NCBI GenBank assembly: GCA_038212215.1
Contig: JBBQUT010000014.1
Span: 37,601-101,600 of the forward strand
Length of the DNA: 64,000 nt
Source: JALZAI01 sp038212215
GTDB taxonomy: Bacteria; Actinomycetota; Actinomycetes; Mycobacteriales; Jatrophihabitantaceae
Reading direction: 5' to 3'
Part shown: one piece after another, positions 33,669 through 41,436 of the stretch
Numbering within the stretch: position 1 is the first letter of the stretch
Layout: each line of letters starts with the position of its first letter
Notes under the pieces: model-generated
The model's input: only the letters and a program-made list of their open reading frames with translations
What the model was told of the DNA's origin: nothing
Databases searched by the model: none
Position numbers and translations under genes: made by a program

Positions 33669-33947
33669 TCAAGGCGCGCGGTAAGCGGCGCCGCGGTGTC
33701 GGATGTCGAGCACGATGACGCTGCGTTTGGCGGCGTCTATTTCGTAGAGCACTCGCCAGTCTCGCGTTAGGCGCGCGCTGAAAATGCCTTCGAGTTCCTC
33801 GCTCAGTGGCTTACCAACGCGGTAGCGGTTAACTAGCAAAGCACCAGTGATGAACTCAACTGCTGCGGCGGCAACATCTGGCGGCAGTCGTTGCGCGATT
33901 GCTCGCCGCGCCGGCGGCGCTGTCCCCAGTCTATACGGCTCAGTCAC
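33669..33947 (-). CDS. RelE/ParE-family toxin
   Basis: A 92-residue basic protein: YRLGTAPPARRAIAQRLPPD, VGKPLSEELEGIFSARLTRD, WRVLYEIDAAKRSVIVLDIR and HRGAAYR. The loop-strand order and the terminal R-H-R-x-x-x-Y match RelE/YafQ-type ribosome-dependent mRNases. The GTG start overlaps the antitoxin stop by four bases (GTGA), the usual coupling that keeps the toxin sub-stoichiometric. It would cleave mRNA on the ribosome or poison gyrase (ParE); RelE is preferred because of the C-terminal His/Tyr pattern. Confidence 0.88.
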   Translation of the reverse strand: MTEPYRLGTAPPARRAIAQRLPPDVAAAAVEFITGALLVNRYRVGKPLSEELEGIFSARLTRDWRVLYEIDAAKRSVIVLDIRHRGAAYRAP

Positions 33948-34201
33948 GAAGCGTGGTGGCGCGCGAGTAGCCCGCGCGCGGCATCAGTGCCATAGACGAC
34001 ATCGCCCGAACGCACTGCCTCTCGCGCCTCGGCCAGCGCCCGAAGCGCTTCCGGGTCGGCTTTGATCTCGGCAGTCTCGCGTTGCGCTAGGTAAAGCTGC
34101 ACCGCGTGCACAACCGCCTGGTGCAGGCTGCGGTGATCTTCCTCGGCAGCACCGCGAAGGTCTGAATACAGATCATCGGGCAACCGCAGCGTCATGGCCA
34201 T
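33944..34201 (-). CDS. Ribbon-helix-helix antitoxin of the RelE-type pair
   Basis: An 85-residue protein that starts MAMTLRLPDDLYSDLRGAAE and continues EDHRSLHQAVVHAVQLYLAQ, a CopG/Arc-type ribbon-helix-helix for DNA binding. The C-terminal half (ADPEALRALAEAREAVRSGD) would wrap the toxin. A perfect 13-bp palindrome overlaps its start (34201-34213) and is the likely autoregulatory operator. The second Met (position 3) is an alternative start. The gene precedes the toxin, the standard order. Confidence 0.88.
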   Translation of the reverse strand: MAMTLRLPDDLYSDLRGAAEEDHRSLHQAVVHAVQLYLAQRETAEIKADPEALRALAEAREAVRSGDVVYGTDAARGLLARHHAS

Positions 34202-34213
34202 ACCATAATGGTA
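34201..34213. promoter_or_regulatory. Palindromic operator of the toxin-antitoxin operon
   Basis: TACCATAATGGTA is a perfect palindrome around one base. It overlaps the antitoxin start codon on the minus strand. Ribbon-helix-helix antitoxins autorepress by binding such short dyads at their own promoter. Confidence 0.55.
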
Positions 34214-34265
34214 GCAATCTGAACCAGTACGGTGCGGACCGTTCGCGGTGATTGACCGATCCGGG

Positions 34266-34700
34266 TCAGGTGGCGTCGGTGTCGAAAGGTGCTTGTTCAC
34301 CGCGTGCGAGCGGTTGCTGGGCGGGAAGCTGCGGCGAGAGCTGGCTGGGCTTCTCCAGCGACAACTGGCCGGCCGGCTTCTGCATCGAGACCGGCTCGTC
34401 CGCGTCCTCGGCAAAGACGTCCCGAATCGCATTGCGTGGGTTCAGCGAGCGCAACGTGTCATCGTCACCAAGGACGATGCGTTGCAGTGCGGCGCGCGGG
34501 TTGAGGCTGCGTAGGTCCATGTCCGCGAACTCCGGGCCGAGTTCGTCGCGCAACTGCGTGCGGGCGCCGGTCGCCATCTCGCGCAGCGTTCGCAGCATCC
34601 GCCCGGCGTCGCGGGCCAAGCCGGGCAGCCGGTCGGGTCCGAGCACGATGAGGCCGACGATCGCGAGGATCACGAACTCCATCGGCCCGATGTTGAACAC
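34266..34700 (-). CDS. tatB: Sec-independent translocase subunit TatB
   Basis: A 144-residue protein with the TatA/B signature: a short N-terminal stretch, one membrane helix (MFNIGPMEFVILAIVGLIVL), the hinge GPDRLPGLARDAGR and an amphipathic helix (MLRTLREMATGARTQLRDEL). The length, the glutamate in helix 1 (MEF) and a long acidic/glutamine-rich tail favour TatB over TatA. It recognises twin-arginine substrates with TatC, which is not in the window. It lies 67 bp downstream of htrA in the conserved sigE-anti-sigma-htrA-tatB order. Confidence 0.93.
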   Translation of the reverse strand: MFNIGPMEFVILAIVGLIVLGPDRLPGLARDAGRMLRTLREMATGARTQLRDELGPEFADMDLRSLNPRAALQRIVLGDDDTLRSLNPRNAIRDVFAEDADEPVSMQKPAGQLSLEKPSQLSPQLPAQQPLARGEQAPFDTDAT

Positions 34701-34767
34701 GGTCTGAGTGTAAGTGCTGCGAGCCTGCCGCGCCCGGCGGTTCGAGTGCGCTCGCTCAGCCTCGAGC

Positions 34768-36396
34768 TCAGGCCGACCCGAGCGTGACCGTTGCCTGCCT
34801 CTTCGACCGTCCCCGGAAATAGGTGACGTCGATCTTGTACCCCGGCTTGTGCTCTTGGACGAGCACCACGAGCTGGTCGTAGCTGAGGATCGGGTGACCG
34901 CCCGCGACCACGATCACGTCGCCGTTCTTGAGCCCGGCGTCGGCGGCGGCGCCCTTCGGCACGACCTGCTCGAGGTATGCGCCTGCTTGCAGATTGGCTG
35001 TGACGGTCCGGCCCTGGGCGTCGAGCGAACCGTGAATCGCCTTGCCGGATTTGATCAGCTGCTGGGCGATGTCGCGGGCATAGTCGATCGGGATCGCGTA
35101 GCCGATGCCGCTGGCCTGTGTCGACTGCCCCGACCCGGAACTGGCGAGCGCCGCGGCGGAATTGATCCCGACCACGGCACCGGACGCATCGACGAGAGCG
35201 CCGCCGGAGTTGCCGGGGTTGATCGCGGCGTCGGTCTGGATCGCGTCAAGGTATGCATCAGAGGTGCCGTCCTCGCCGAACACGTGCACGGCACGGTTGA
35301 GCGCCGAGACGATGCCCGAGGTGACCGTTCCGCCCAGGCCGAGCGGCGAGCCGATCGCGATGACAGGATCGCCGACGGCAAGTAGCGCTGAGCGCCCGAG
35401 GGTCGCCACGGTCAGGCTGGACGCGGGCACCTTGATCACGGCCAGGTCACTGGTCGCGTCTCGCCCGACGATGCGGGCCGTGGCGGTGTCCTCGTTGGAG
35501 AAGGTGATCACGATCGACCCGCCCGCAGCGGCTACGGCGACGACGTGATTATTGGTGAGGACGTAGCCATGCCGGTCGATCACCACTCCGGAACCCACCC
35601 CGTTCTGGCTGCGGGTGCTGTCGGAGACCGCGATGGACACCACTGCAGGTCCGACCCGCTTGGCGATGTCGGCCACGGACCCCGCGCGCCGATTTGCGGG
35701 GTGGTCGACCTGCGAGAGGGTGACGTCGCTGCGATGCAGGATGTCCTGGGCGCGTTGCGCCAGCAGGAAACCGGCACCGCCGCCGAGCAAGCCGGCCACG
35801 ACCGCGACGAGCAGGGCAAGCAGCAGCGCGCTGAGCCCGAAGCGTCCGCGCTTGACGACCGGGCGGCCCGCGGCCTCGCCGTCATCGTCGCCACCAAGCA
35901 GTTCCTCGTCACCGAGTCCCATGTCGGGGTCGGAGTCGGAATCACGGTCGGACTCCATGTCGAAGAACGCGTCGATATGCGCGGGCCGGCCACCGGCGAA
36001 GATAGCGCCGCGGCCGAGCCAGAACGGGGCGGACGGATCGCGCCAGGGATCGCGCTCGGCGCCCACGCGCCACCACGGCGACTCGGCTGGGCGACCCGTA
36101 GGCCCGATGCGGCTGCCCGGCGGCGGGTCGAAGCCGTCGCGGTGCCCGTGCGCGGGCCCGAACACCTCCCGAGCGATCGGCGCGACGTCGGGTGCTTGTG
36201 CCGCGCGCGGGCCGATCCGCTCCCCTTGTGGTGGGGCATACGCGCCGGCGCCGGACGGGCGTGCGAAGGCTGCGCGCTGGTCCGGGTTGACTGTCGCAGG
36301 AGGCGGCAGGTAGCGAGCAGGCTGCTGCCGTGGCGCGAACCCGGACACCGCGTCGTCGGGACGGCGAAACGCGGCGTCATCGAACTGCTCACTCAC
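34768..36396 (-). CDS. htrA: HtrA/DegP-type trypsin-like serine protease with PDZ domain
   Basis: A 542-residue membrane-anchored protease. A long proline-rich and acidic cytoplasmic region (1-180, with ESDRDSDSDPDMG) precedes one membrane helix (about 186-212, SALLLALLVAVVAGLLGGGA). The extracytoplasmic protease has His284 (TNNHVV), Asp317 (TSDLAVIK) and Ser397 (GNSGGAL). A PDZ domain follows (about 450-540, VVPKGAAADAGLKNGDVIVV). It degrades or chaperones misfolded envelope proteins under SigE control. The GTG start codon is the last GTGAG of a dispersed repeat (36392-36466), which separates it from the anti-sigma gene. Confidence 0.93.
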   Translation of the reverse strand: MSEQFDDAAFRRPDDAVSGFAPRQQPARYLPPPATVNPDQRAAFARPSGAGAYAPPQGERIGPRAAQAPDVAPIAREVFGPAHGHRDGFDPPPGSRIGPTGRPAESPWWRVGAERDPWRDPSAPFWLGRGAIFAGGRPAHIDAFFDMESDRDSDSDPDMGLGDEELLGGDDDGEAAGRPVVKRGRFGLSALLLALLVAVVAGLLGGGAGFLLAQRAQDILHRSDVTLSQVDHPANRRAGSVADIAKRVGPAVVSIAVSDSTRSQNGVGSGVVIDRHGYVLTNNHVVAVAAAGGSIVITFSNEDTATARIVGRDATSDLAVIKVPASSLTVATLGRSALLAVGDPVIAIGSPLGLGGTVTSGIVSALNRAVHVFGEDGTSDAYLDAIQTDAAINPGNSGGALVDASGAVVGINSAAALASSGSGQSTQASGIGYAIPIDYARDIAQQLIKSGKAIHGSLDAQGRTVTANLQAGAYLEQVVPKGAAADAGLKNGDVIVVAGGHPILSYDQLVVLVQEHKPGYKIDVTYFRGRSKRQATVTLGSA

Positions 36397-36466
36397 GCCC
36401 GAGCCTCGCTTCGCTCATTCGGGCGGCCAAGCCCGACTCATTGGTTCGCTCGCAAGCTTCGCTCAC
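36392..36466 (-). repeat. Dispersed start-codon repeat, locus C (one unit)
   Basis: On the minus strand the 75-bp unit opens GTGAGCGAAGC, passes GCGAACCAATGAGTCGGGCT and the CCGCCCGAATGAGCGAAGCG segment, and closes GAGGCTCGGGCGTGAG. The closing GTG is the htrA start codon. It shares order and most bases with the units at 25061, 25132 and 41358, in the same orientation relative to the downstream gene. Confidence 0.8.
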
Positions 36467-36517
36467 GCCATTGCTAACGAGTTTGCCTCATTGCGTTCGC
36501 GCACGGCGGGTCGGGCG

Positions 36518-37063
36518 TCACCGCGTGCGAACTCGCTCCAACTGGTGCGCGAGCCGGATGTGTGGGTCGTTCGGTGCAGGTCGGGTGTGCGCCGGGGCCG
36601 GCGTACCAGCCTTATGGTCCACGCTGAGGTAGCTCACGCCGCCGACGCCGAGCGCCGAGGCCATTGCCAGCGCCGCCGCGGTCATCGCGAAGGGCCGCAT
36701 GCCCTTCGCGCGCTCGCTGTTGTCGTCGCGAGCTTCGTCAGCGCCGACGTCGGGGGCGAGCGCGGCAGCGCCCAGCGAGCCGAAGGTGGCGAACATGGCG
36801 GATCCGTCCGCCGCGAAGCTCGTCGGGACGGCGCGGATCGGAGTGGTCGACGGCACATCGCGCAGCCGATCGAGCAAGCCGCTGGGCAGCGCCGGGGCGG
36901 GTGCTGAGCGTAGCGCCCAGACCGCCTCGCGCTGCACCGCTACGGCGTGCTTGCATTCGGCGCACCGCGCCGTGTGCCGGCTCGCACGCTCGCGCGCATG
37001 CCCGCGCAGCACGTCGTCGGCGAACGCTGCGACCGCCTCGTCGGACAGGTGTTGTTCCCTCAC
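36518..37063 (-). CDS. Zinc-binding anti-sigma factor (RseA-like)
   Basis: A 181-residue protein. The N-terminal ZAS domain has the H-x3-C-x2-C signature in ASRHTARCAECKHAV. One membrane helix is near residues 122-145 (AMTAAALAMASALGVGGVSY). It begins with GTG overlapping the sigE stop (GTGA), so the sigma factor and its inhibitor are translationally coupled. It should hold SigE inactive until envelope stress or redox change releases it. The position matches rseA next to sigE in mycobacteria. The membrane segment is typical of many actinobacterial anti-sigma factors, though the mycobacterial RseA is described as soluble. Confidence 0.9.
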   Translation of the reverse strand: MREQHLSDEAVAAFADDVLRGHARERASRHTARCAECKHAVAVQREAVWALRSAPAPALPSGLLDRLRDVPSTTPIRAVPTSFAADGSAMFATFGSLGAAALAPDVGADEARDDNSERAKGMRPFAMTAAALAMASALGVGGVSYLSVDHKAGTPAPAHTRPAPNDPHIRLAHQLERVRTR

Positions 37064-37644
37064 GCCGGCGCTCGCTCGCTCTCGACGCGGGTGCTGCCGG
37101 GCTCTGCCGGACGCAGGCCGGGGGCGCGGTGCGCCAACGCCTGGCGCAGCAGCACGCGGCCGCGGTGGATGCGCGAGCGCACCGTCCCGACCTTGACCCC
37201 CAGGGTGGCCGCGATCTCTTCATAAGACAGCTGTTCCAGATCGCACAGCACGACGGCGACGCGGAAGTCGGCCGGCAGGTCGTCAAGCGCCCGCTGGATT
37301 TCGGGGTCGAGATTCATCTGCTCGTAGGTCTGCTCAGGCCCGGACTCGCGTGAGGGAAGCCGGTCACCGGCGTCCTCGGGGAGCGCATCGAAGCGAATTC
37401 GCTGCCGCCGCCGCACCATGTCGAGGAACAGATTGGTGGTGATGCGGTGCAGCCAGCCCTCGAACGTGCCCGGGGTGTACTCGGCGAGGGAGCGGAAGAC
37501 GCGGACAAAGGTCTCCTGCGTCAGGTCCTCCGCGTCCGCGCGATTGCCCGACAGGCGATAGGCAAGGCGATAGACGCGGTCCGCGTGCTCGCGCACGACC
37601 TCGTCCCATGTGGGGGGAACCCACACGCCGGTGTTCGCCGTCAC
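37060..37644 (-). CDS. sigE: ECF sigma factor, SigE-like
   Basis: A 194-residue ECF sigma factor. Region 2 reads VREHADRVYRLAYRLSGNRA, DAEDLTQETFVRVFRSLAEY and FEGWLHRITTNLFLDMVRRR. Region 4 reads LDDLPADFRVAVVLCDLEQL, SYEEIAATLGVKVGTVRSRI and HRGRVLLRQAL. A GTG start with GAGGTGAGG upstream gives a normal length. Upstream sits a GGGAAC-N17-CGTTTA promoter, its own expected recognition pattern, implying autoregulation. The anti-sigma factor follows with a 4-base overlap, then htrA and tatB. Extracytoplasmic stress response is the probable role. Confidence 0.94.
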   Translation of the reverse strand: MTANTGVWVPPTWDEVVREHADRVYRLAYRLSGNRADAEDLTQETFVRVFRSLAEYTPGTFEGWLHRITTNLFLDMVRRRQRIRFDALPEDAGDRLPSRESGPEQTYEQMNLDPEIQRALDDLPADFRVAVVLCDLEQLSYEEIAATLGVKVGTVRSRIHRGRVLLRQALAHRAPGLRPAEPGSTRVESERAPA

Positions 37645-37711
37645 GTCCTCACCTCTGTGTCATCGCGGGGCTTACCTATCAAGAGCGAACCACGCGAACC
37701 TTTGCATCAGC

Positions 37712-37740
37712 TAAACGTTGCCTCATGGGCCTTCGTTCCC
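37712..37740 (-). promoter_or_regulatory. ECF (SigE-type) autoregulatory promoter of sigE
   Basis: On the minus strand GGGAAC (37740-37735) is followed by exactly 17 bases and CGTTTA (37717-37712). This is a close match to the SigE/SigH-group consensus GGAAC-N16/17-CGTT. Transcription would start about 60 bases before the sigE GTG. The site lies in the short region shared with the divergent decarboxylase gene. Confidence 0.7.
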
Positions 37741-37762
37741 GCGGCGTCCATACACTCGGCGC

Positions 37763-39121
37763 GTGCATGCCCACACCGATGACGACGCCCGGATGGCCAA
37801 GGCATTGATCGGTTATTGCCTGGATCGGCTGACCCACGAAGTTCCGCTGGATCGACCGTTTCCGCCGGACCAACTTCAGGCACACGCTGGCCAAACGGTG
37901 ACACCGAGGGGCGTCGGCCGCGACGAGGCGCTGCGGCTGTGGGCGGACGTGCTGGGCCCGGCCTGCCTGTCGGTCGATCACCGCCGCTACCTTTCCTTCA
38001 TCCCGAATGCACCTACCAAAGCGTCCTGCTATTTCGACATGGTCCTCGGCGCGTCCAATGTTTACGGCGGTTCATGGCTCGAGGGCTCGGGCGCCGTCTA
38101 CGCCGAGAATCAGGCGCTGCGCTGGATCGCAGATCTTGTGGGCCTGCCCGAACAGGCCGGCGGCACGTTCGTGCAGGGCGGCACGGTCGGCAACCTTTCC
38201 GCACTCGTCGCGGCACGCGAGACGGCGCTGCAGCGGCGCGGGCATCGTCCGCAGCGCTGGGCGGTGCTGCTCACGGAAGAGACCCATTCCTCGGTCAAGC
38301 ACGCGGTGCGGGTGGTGATGGACGCCGACGCGATCGTGGTTCCGGGCGACGAGCGGGGCCGTATGACGGGCGAGACCCTGCGCACCACGGTCGCCCAGCT
38401 CGATTCGCAGACACGCGACGGCGTCTTTGCCGTTGTCGCGACAGCGGGCGCCACCAACACCGGTGTGGTGGACGACATAGCCGGGGTGAGCGAGATCGCG
38501 CGCGCACACAACTGGTGGTTGCACGTCGATGGCGCCTATGGCGGCGCCGGGCTTGCCGCGCCGAGCGTGCAACACCTGTTCCGCGGGACCGAGCACGCCG
38601 ACTCCTTCATCGTCGACCCGCACAAATGGCTCTTCGCTCCGTTCGACTGCTGCGCGCTGCTCTACCGCGACCCAGTCCTCGCTCGGGCGGCGCACACGCA
38701 GCACGCGGGGTATCTGGATGCGTTGAACCTGGCCGACGAATGGAACCCGTCCGACTTCGCGATTCAGCTCACCCGACGAGCACGAGGTCTGCCGTTCTGG
38801 TTCTCCCTCGCCGTGTACGGCACCGACGCCTACCGTGACGCGATCGAGCACACGATGACCGTTGCCCGGGAGGGTGCTGAGTTGATCCGGGCGGCCGAGC
38901 ACGTGCGCCTGTTGCTCGAGCCGGACCTCTCGGTGCTGATTTTCGAACGGCTCGGGTGGACGGAGGACGACTACGCCCGGTGGACCGCGCGGCTGTTGCG
39001 CGAGCAGACGGCGTTCGTCACACCTACGCGCCACGCCGGGCTGGCGTGCACCCGGTTCGCGATCGTCAACCCGCTGACGACCCGCGACGATTTGGCGCTG
39101 ATCCTGGACTCGATGCGCTGA
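37763..39121 (+). CDS. PLP-dependent group II amino acid decarboxylase
   Basis: From GTG 37763 the protein has 452 residues. Fold-type I features are GGTFVQGGTVGNLSALVAAR, TEETHSSVKHAVRVV, VVATAGATNTGVVDDIAGVS, WWLHVDGAYGGAGLAAPSVQ (PLP aspartate) and SFIVDPHKWLFAPFDCCALL, where the lysine forms the Schiff base. The family decarboxylates aromatic amino acids, glutamate, aspartate or 2,4-diaminobutyrate; the substrate cannot be set from sequence. It is divergent from sigE with only 118 bp between the start codons, and 41 bp upstream of the O-methyltransferase gene, so it may be co-transcribed with it. In mycobacteria those two conserved neighbours are directly adjacent, so this gene looks like an insertion. 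Confidence 0.9.
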   Translation: MHAHTDDDARMAKALIGYCLDRLTHEVPLDRPFPPDQLQAHAGQTVTPRGVGRDEALRLWADVLGPACLSVDHRRYLSFIPNAPTKASCYFDMVLGASNVYGGSWLEGSGAVYAENQALRWIADLVGLPEQAGGTFVQGGTVGNLSALVAARETALQRRGHRPQRWAVLLTEETHSSVKHAVRVVMDADAIVVPGDERGRMTGETLRTTVAQLDSQTRDGVFAVVATAGATNTGVVDDIAGVSEIARAHNWWLHVDGAYGGAGLAAPSVQHLFRGTEHADSFIVDPHKWLFAPFDCCALLYRDPVLARAAHTQHAGYLDALNLADEWNPSDFAIQLTRRARGLPFWFSLAVYGTDAYRDAIEHTMTVAREGAELIRAAEHVRLLLEPDLSVLIFERLGWTEDDYARWTARLLREQTAFVTPTRHAGLACTRFAIVNPLTTRDDLALILDSMR

Positions 39122-39162
39122 GTCCGTCCACCGCAGGGCGTGCGGGACGATATCGTTCGCCC

Positions 39163-39801
39163 ATGGCCGACGCGATGCTCAACGAGACCAGCCTGTCCTA
39201 CGCGGAATCCTTTCCCGTCGAGTCAGACGTGGTGCGCTCGGCCCGCGAACGCGGACACGAGCTGGGATGCACCCCGATCGGACCGGCGGGCGGCGCGATG
39301 CTGCGGCTGCTCGCTGTGGCGACCGGTGCGCGGTCGGTCATCGAAGTGGGCACTGGCGCCGGCGTATCCGGGCTCTATCTGATGGCTGGGATGGCGAGCG
39401 GCGGGCAACTGGTCAGCATCGACGTCGAGAGCGAGAACCAGCGCGCCGCGCGGGAGGCGTTCACCGAGGCGGGGATCGCCCCGAACACGTACCGGCTGAT
39501 CAACGGCTCCGCCGCGGACGTGCTGCCGCGGATGCGCGAGAGTGCCTACGACATGGTTTTCGTGGACGCCGACAAGGGCACCTACTCGGTCTACTACGAG
39601 CAGGCGATCCGGATGCTGCGACCAGGCGGCGTGGTGGCCTTCGACAACGCACTTTGGCACGACCGGGTCGCCGATCCGTCCCACCGCGACCAGGACACCG
39701 TCGCGCTGCGCGATCTGGGCCGGGCCGTGCGCGACGACGACCGACTGGTCTCCGCGCTGCTCGCCGCGGGCGACGGCCTGCTGGTGGCCGCCAAGCGCTG
39801 A
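39163..39801 (+). CDS. SAM-dependent O-methyltransferase (class I)
   Basis: A 212-residue methyltransferase of the caffeoyl-CoA/catechol O-methyltransferase group: ARSVIEVGTGAGVSGLYLMA (motif I), GGQLVSIDVESENQRAAREA (motif II acid), YDMVFVDADKGTYSVYYEQA with a metal-binding aspartate, and GGVVAFDNALWHDRVADPSH, with the second metal-binding Asp-Asn. It probably methylates a hydroxyl group using Mg2+ and S-adenosylmethionine. It is the likely equivalent of the methyltransferase beside sigE in mycobacteria. It follows the decarboxylase by 41 bp. Confidence 0.92.
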   Translation: MADAMLNETSLSYAESFPVESDVVRSARERGHELGCTPIGPAGGAMLRLLAVATGARSVIEVGTGAGVSGLYLMAGMASGGQLVSIDVESENQRAAREAFTEAGIAPNTYRLINGSAADVLPRMRESAYDMVFVDADKGTYSVYYEQAIRMLRPGGVVAFDNALWHDRVADPSHRDQDTVALRDLGRAVRDDDRLVSALLAAGDGLLVAAKR

Positions 39802-40077
39802 GCGCGGGCGGCCCTCCGCACGGAATCATTGGCACCGGATCCGCAGCGGCATCCCCGAATTGGGGCATCGCGCTCAGGGTTCGACCCGTATGCCAAGTCG
39901 TCGGGGTGGTCTCGGTCACCTGATAGCGGGGGCCGGTGGTCGGCATGCCGTCCGCTTCGTCGGGTGGTACACCGCGGGACGTCGTCGAGGTACCGATCGC
40001 CGGTCGACGTCGCCTTCCTCCCTCGGAAACCACCTTCGCATGATCGATCAGGTTGTCCGGGGGAGGAAGCTGAGATC

Positions 40078-40377
40078 GTGGCCTGTTACGTCGACACCGT
40101 GCGCTCGTACCCGACTGCCGGCCTGCATTTCACCGAGTTCTGCCATCTGCTCGCGGACACGCGCGAGGAACTGCATGCGATGGCTGACCGGTTGGGCATT
40201 CCGCGACGCTTCTTCCAGGACCATCCATGGCGTTGGCACCACGACCTGCCCAAGCATCTGCGCGATCGGGCTGTCGCACTCGGGGCGCGCGAGGTCACCA
40301 TGCACGAGGTCGGCGCGCTGCTTCGACGGCGCAGGGCCGAAGTGCTGCGGGACGGCCCCGACCAGCCGATCGGATAG
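40078..40377 (+). CDS. DUF4031 protein
   Basis: A 99-residue protein from GTG 40078 with GGGAGG upstream. It reads GLHFTEFCHLLADTREELHA, MADRLGIPRRFFQDHPWRWH, HDLPKHLRDRAVALGAREVT and MHEVGALLRRRR, the pattern of DUF4031 (also written YwcE-like hypothetical). Conserved His, Trp and Arg residues suggest a small enzyme or nucleic-acid-binding protein, but no function is established. It precedes fbiA by nine bases and may be in its transcript. The 276 bases before it contain no convincing gene. Confidence 0.85.
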   Translation: MACYVDTVRSYPTAGLHFTEFCHLLADTREELHAMADRLGIPRRFFQDHPWRWHHDLPKHLRDRAVALGAREVTMHEVGALLRRRRAEVLRDGPDQPIG

Positions 40378-40386
40378 GTTCGAGGC

Positions 40387-41328
40387 GTGCGAATCACGGT
40401 TCTGGCCGGTGGCATCGGCGGCGCGCGTTTCCTGCGCGGAGTGCGCGCGGCGGCTCCAGCGCACGAGGTGACCGCGATCGTCAACACCGGCGACGACGTC
40501 ACCTTGCACGGCCTGCGGATCTGTCCGGACCTCGACTCGGTCATGTACACCCTCGGCGAGGCGCACGACCACGAGCGGGGTTGGGGCCGGAGCGGGGAGA
40601 CCTGGCGGATCAAGAGCGAACTTGACGAGTACGGCGCCGAGCCCAGCTGGTTCGGGCTCGGCGATCTCGACATCGCCACGCACCTCGTCCGCACCCGAAT
40701 GCTCGATGCCGGCTATCCGCTCAGCGCCGTCACGGCCGCGCTGTGCGAGCGGTGGCAGCCGGGCATCAGCCTGTTGCCGATGACTGACCAACGCTGCGAG
40801 ACCCACGTCGTCGTCGATCTCGACGGCGCGCGGCACGCCATCCACTTCCAGGAGTGGTGGGTCCGTTACCGCGCCGCGCTGACCGCGCACGCCTTCGTCC
40901 AGATCGGCGTGGCTGAGGCGATGCCGGCGCCCGGCGTGCTCGAGGCGATCGCGGACGCCGACGCCGTACTCGTCGCGCCGAGCAACCCGGTGGTGTCCAT
41001 CGACACGATCCTGGGCGTGCCTGGTATCCGGGAGGGGCTCGCTGCCGGGCCGGCGCCGGTGGTCGGGCTGTCCCCGATCATCGGCAACGCCCCGGTGCGG
41101 GGCATGGCCGACGCGTGCCTGCCGGCGATCGGCGTCGAGGTCAGCGCCGAGGGGGTCGGGAGGCATTACGGCGCACGGAAGGAGGGCGGCGTGCTCGACG
41201 GCTGGCTGATCCACGACACGGACACCGCGCACGTGCCAGGCGTCAGCGTCCGCGCCGTGCCGCTGCTGATGAGCGGCGACGCAGCGACCGCAGAGATGGT
41301 CAACGCAGCTTTGGAGCTCGTTTCATGA
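40387..41328 (+). CDS. fbiA: CofD/FbiA: 2-phospho-L-lactate (phosphoenolpyruvyl) transferase, F420 synthesis
   Basis: A 313-residue CofD-family transferase. The N-terminus RITVLAGGIGGARFLRGVRA is the nucleotide-binding loop, followed by TAIVNTGDDVTLHGLRICPD and DSVMYTLGEAHDHERGWGRS. Later segments are WFGLGDLDIATHLVRT, the CofD motif DQRCETHVVVDLDG, VLVAPSNPVVSIDTILGVPG and GLSPIIGNAPVRGMADACLP. It joins the GDP-activated three-carbon acid to the deazaflavin Fo, giving (dehydro-)F420-0. GTG start. The gene ends exactly where a repeat cluster begins, and fbiB starts where it ends, so the two form one transcription unit separated only by repeat DNA. Confidence 0.95.
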   Translation: MRITVLAGGIGGARFLRGVRAAAPAHEVTAIVNTGDDVTLHGLRICPDLDSVMYTLGEAHDHERGWGRSGETWRIKSELDEYGAEPSWFGLGDLDIATHLVRTRMLDAGYPLSAVTAALCERWQPGISLLPMTDQRCETHVVVDLDGARHAIHFQEWWVRYRAALTAHAFVQIGVAEAMPAPGVLEAIADADAVLVAPSNPVVSIDTILGVPGIREGLAAGPAPVVGLSPIIGNAPVRGMADACLPAIGVEVSAEGVGRHYGARKEGGVLDGWLIHDTDTAHVPGVSVRAVPLLMSGDAATAEMVNAALELVS

Positions 41329-41436
41329 GCCCGAACGAGCGAAGCGAGGCTCGGGCGGTGAGCGAGGCTCGCCGAGTGAACCAATGTGATCGCGTCTCCG
41401 CACGCCCGAACGAGCGAAGCGAGGCTCGGGTGTGAG
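41329..41436 (+). repeat. Dispersed start-codon repeat, locus B (one partial and one full unit)
   Basis: A partial unit (CCCGAACGAGCGAAGCGAGG... from 41330) is followed by a full unit from 41358 (GTGAGCGAGGCTCGCC, then GTGAACCAATGTGATCGCGT and the GCCCGAACGAGCGAAGCGAG segment) that closes GGCTCGGGTGTGAG at 41436. It fills the whole fbiA-fbiB spacer. Its closing GTG (41432) is the fbiB start codon. The partial palindrome CCCGA...TCGGG could fold as a hairpin. Confidence 0.85.

Noticed and set aside
39802..40077. A small minus-strand gene beginning MPTTGPRYQVTETT
   Set aside because: The first codons look protein-like, but the frame soon loses coding bias and would need a frameshift. It has no recognisable family and no good ribosome site.
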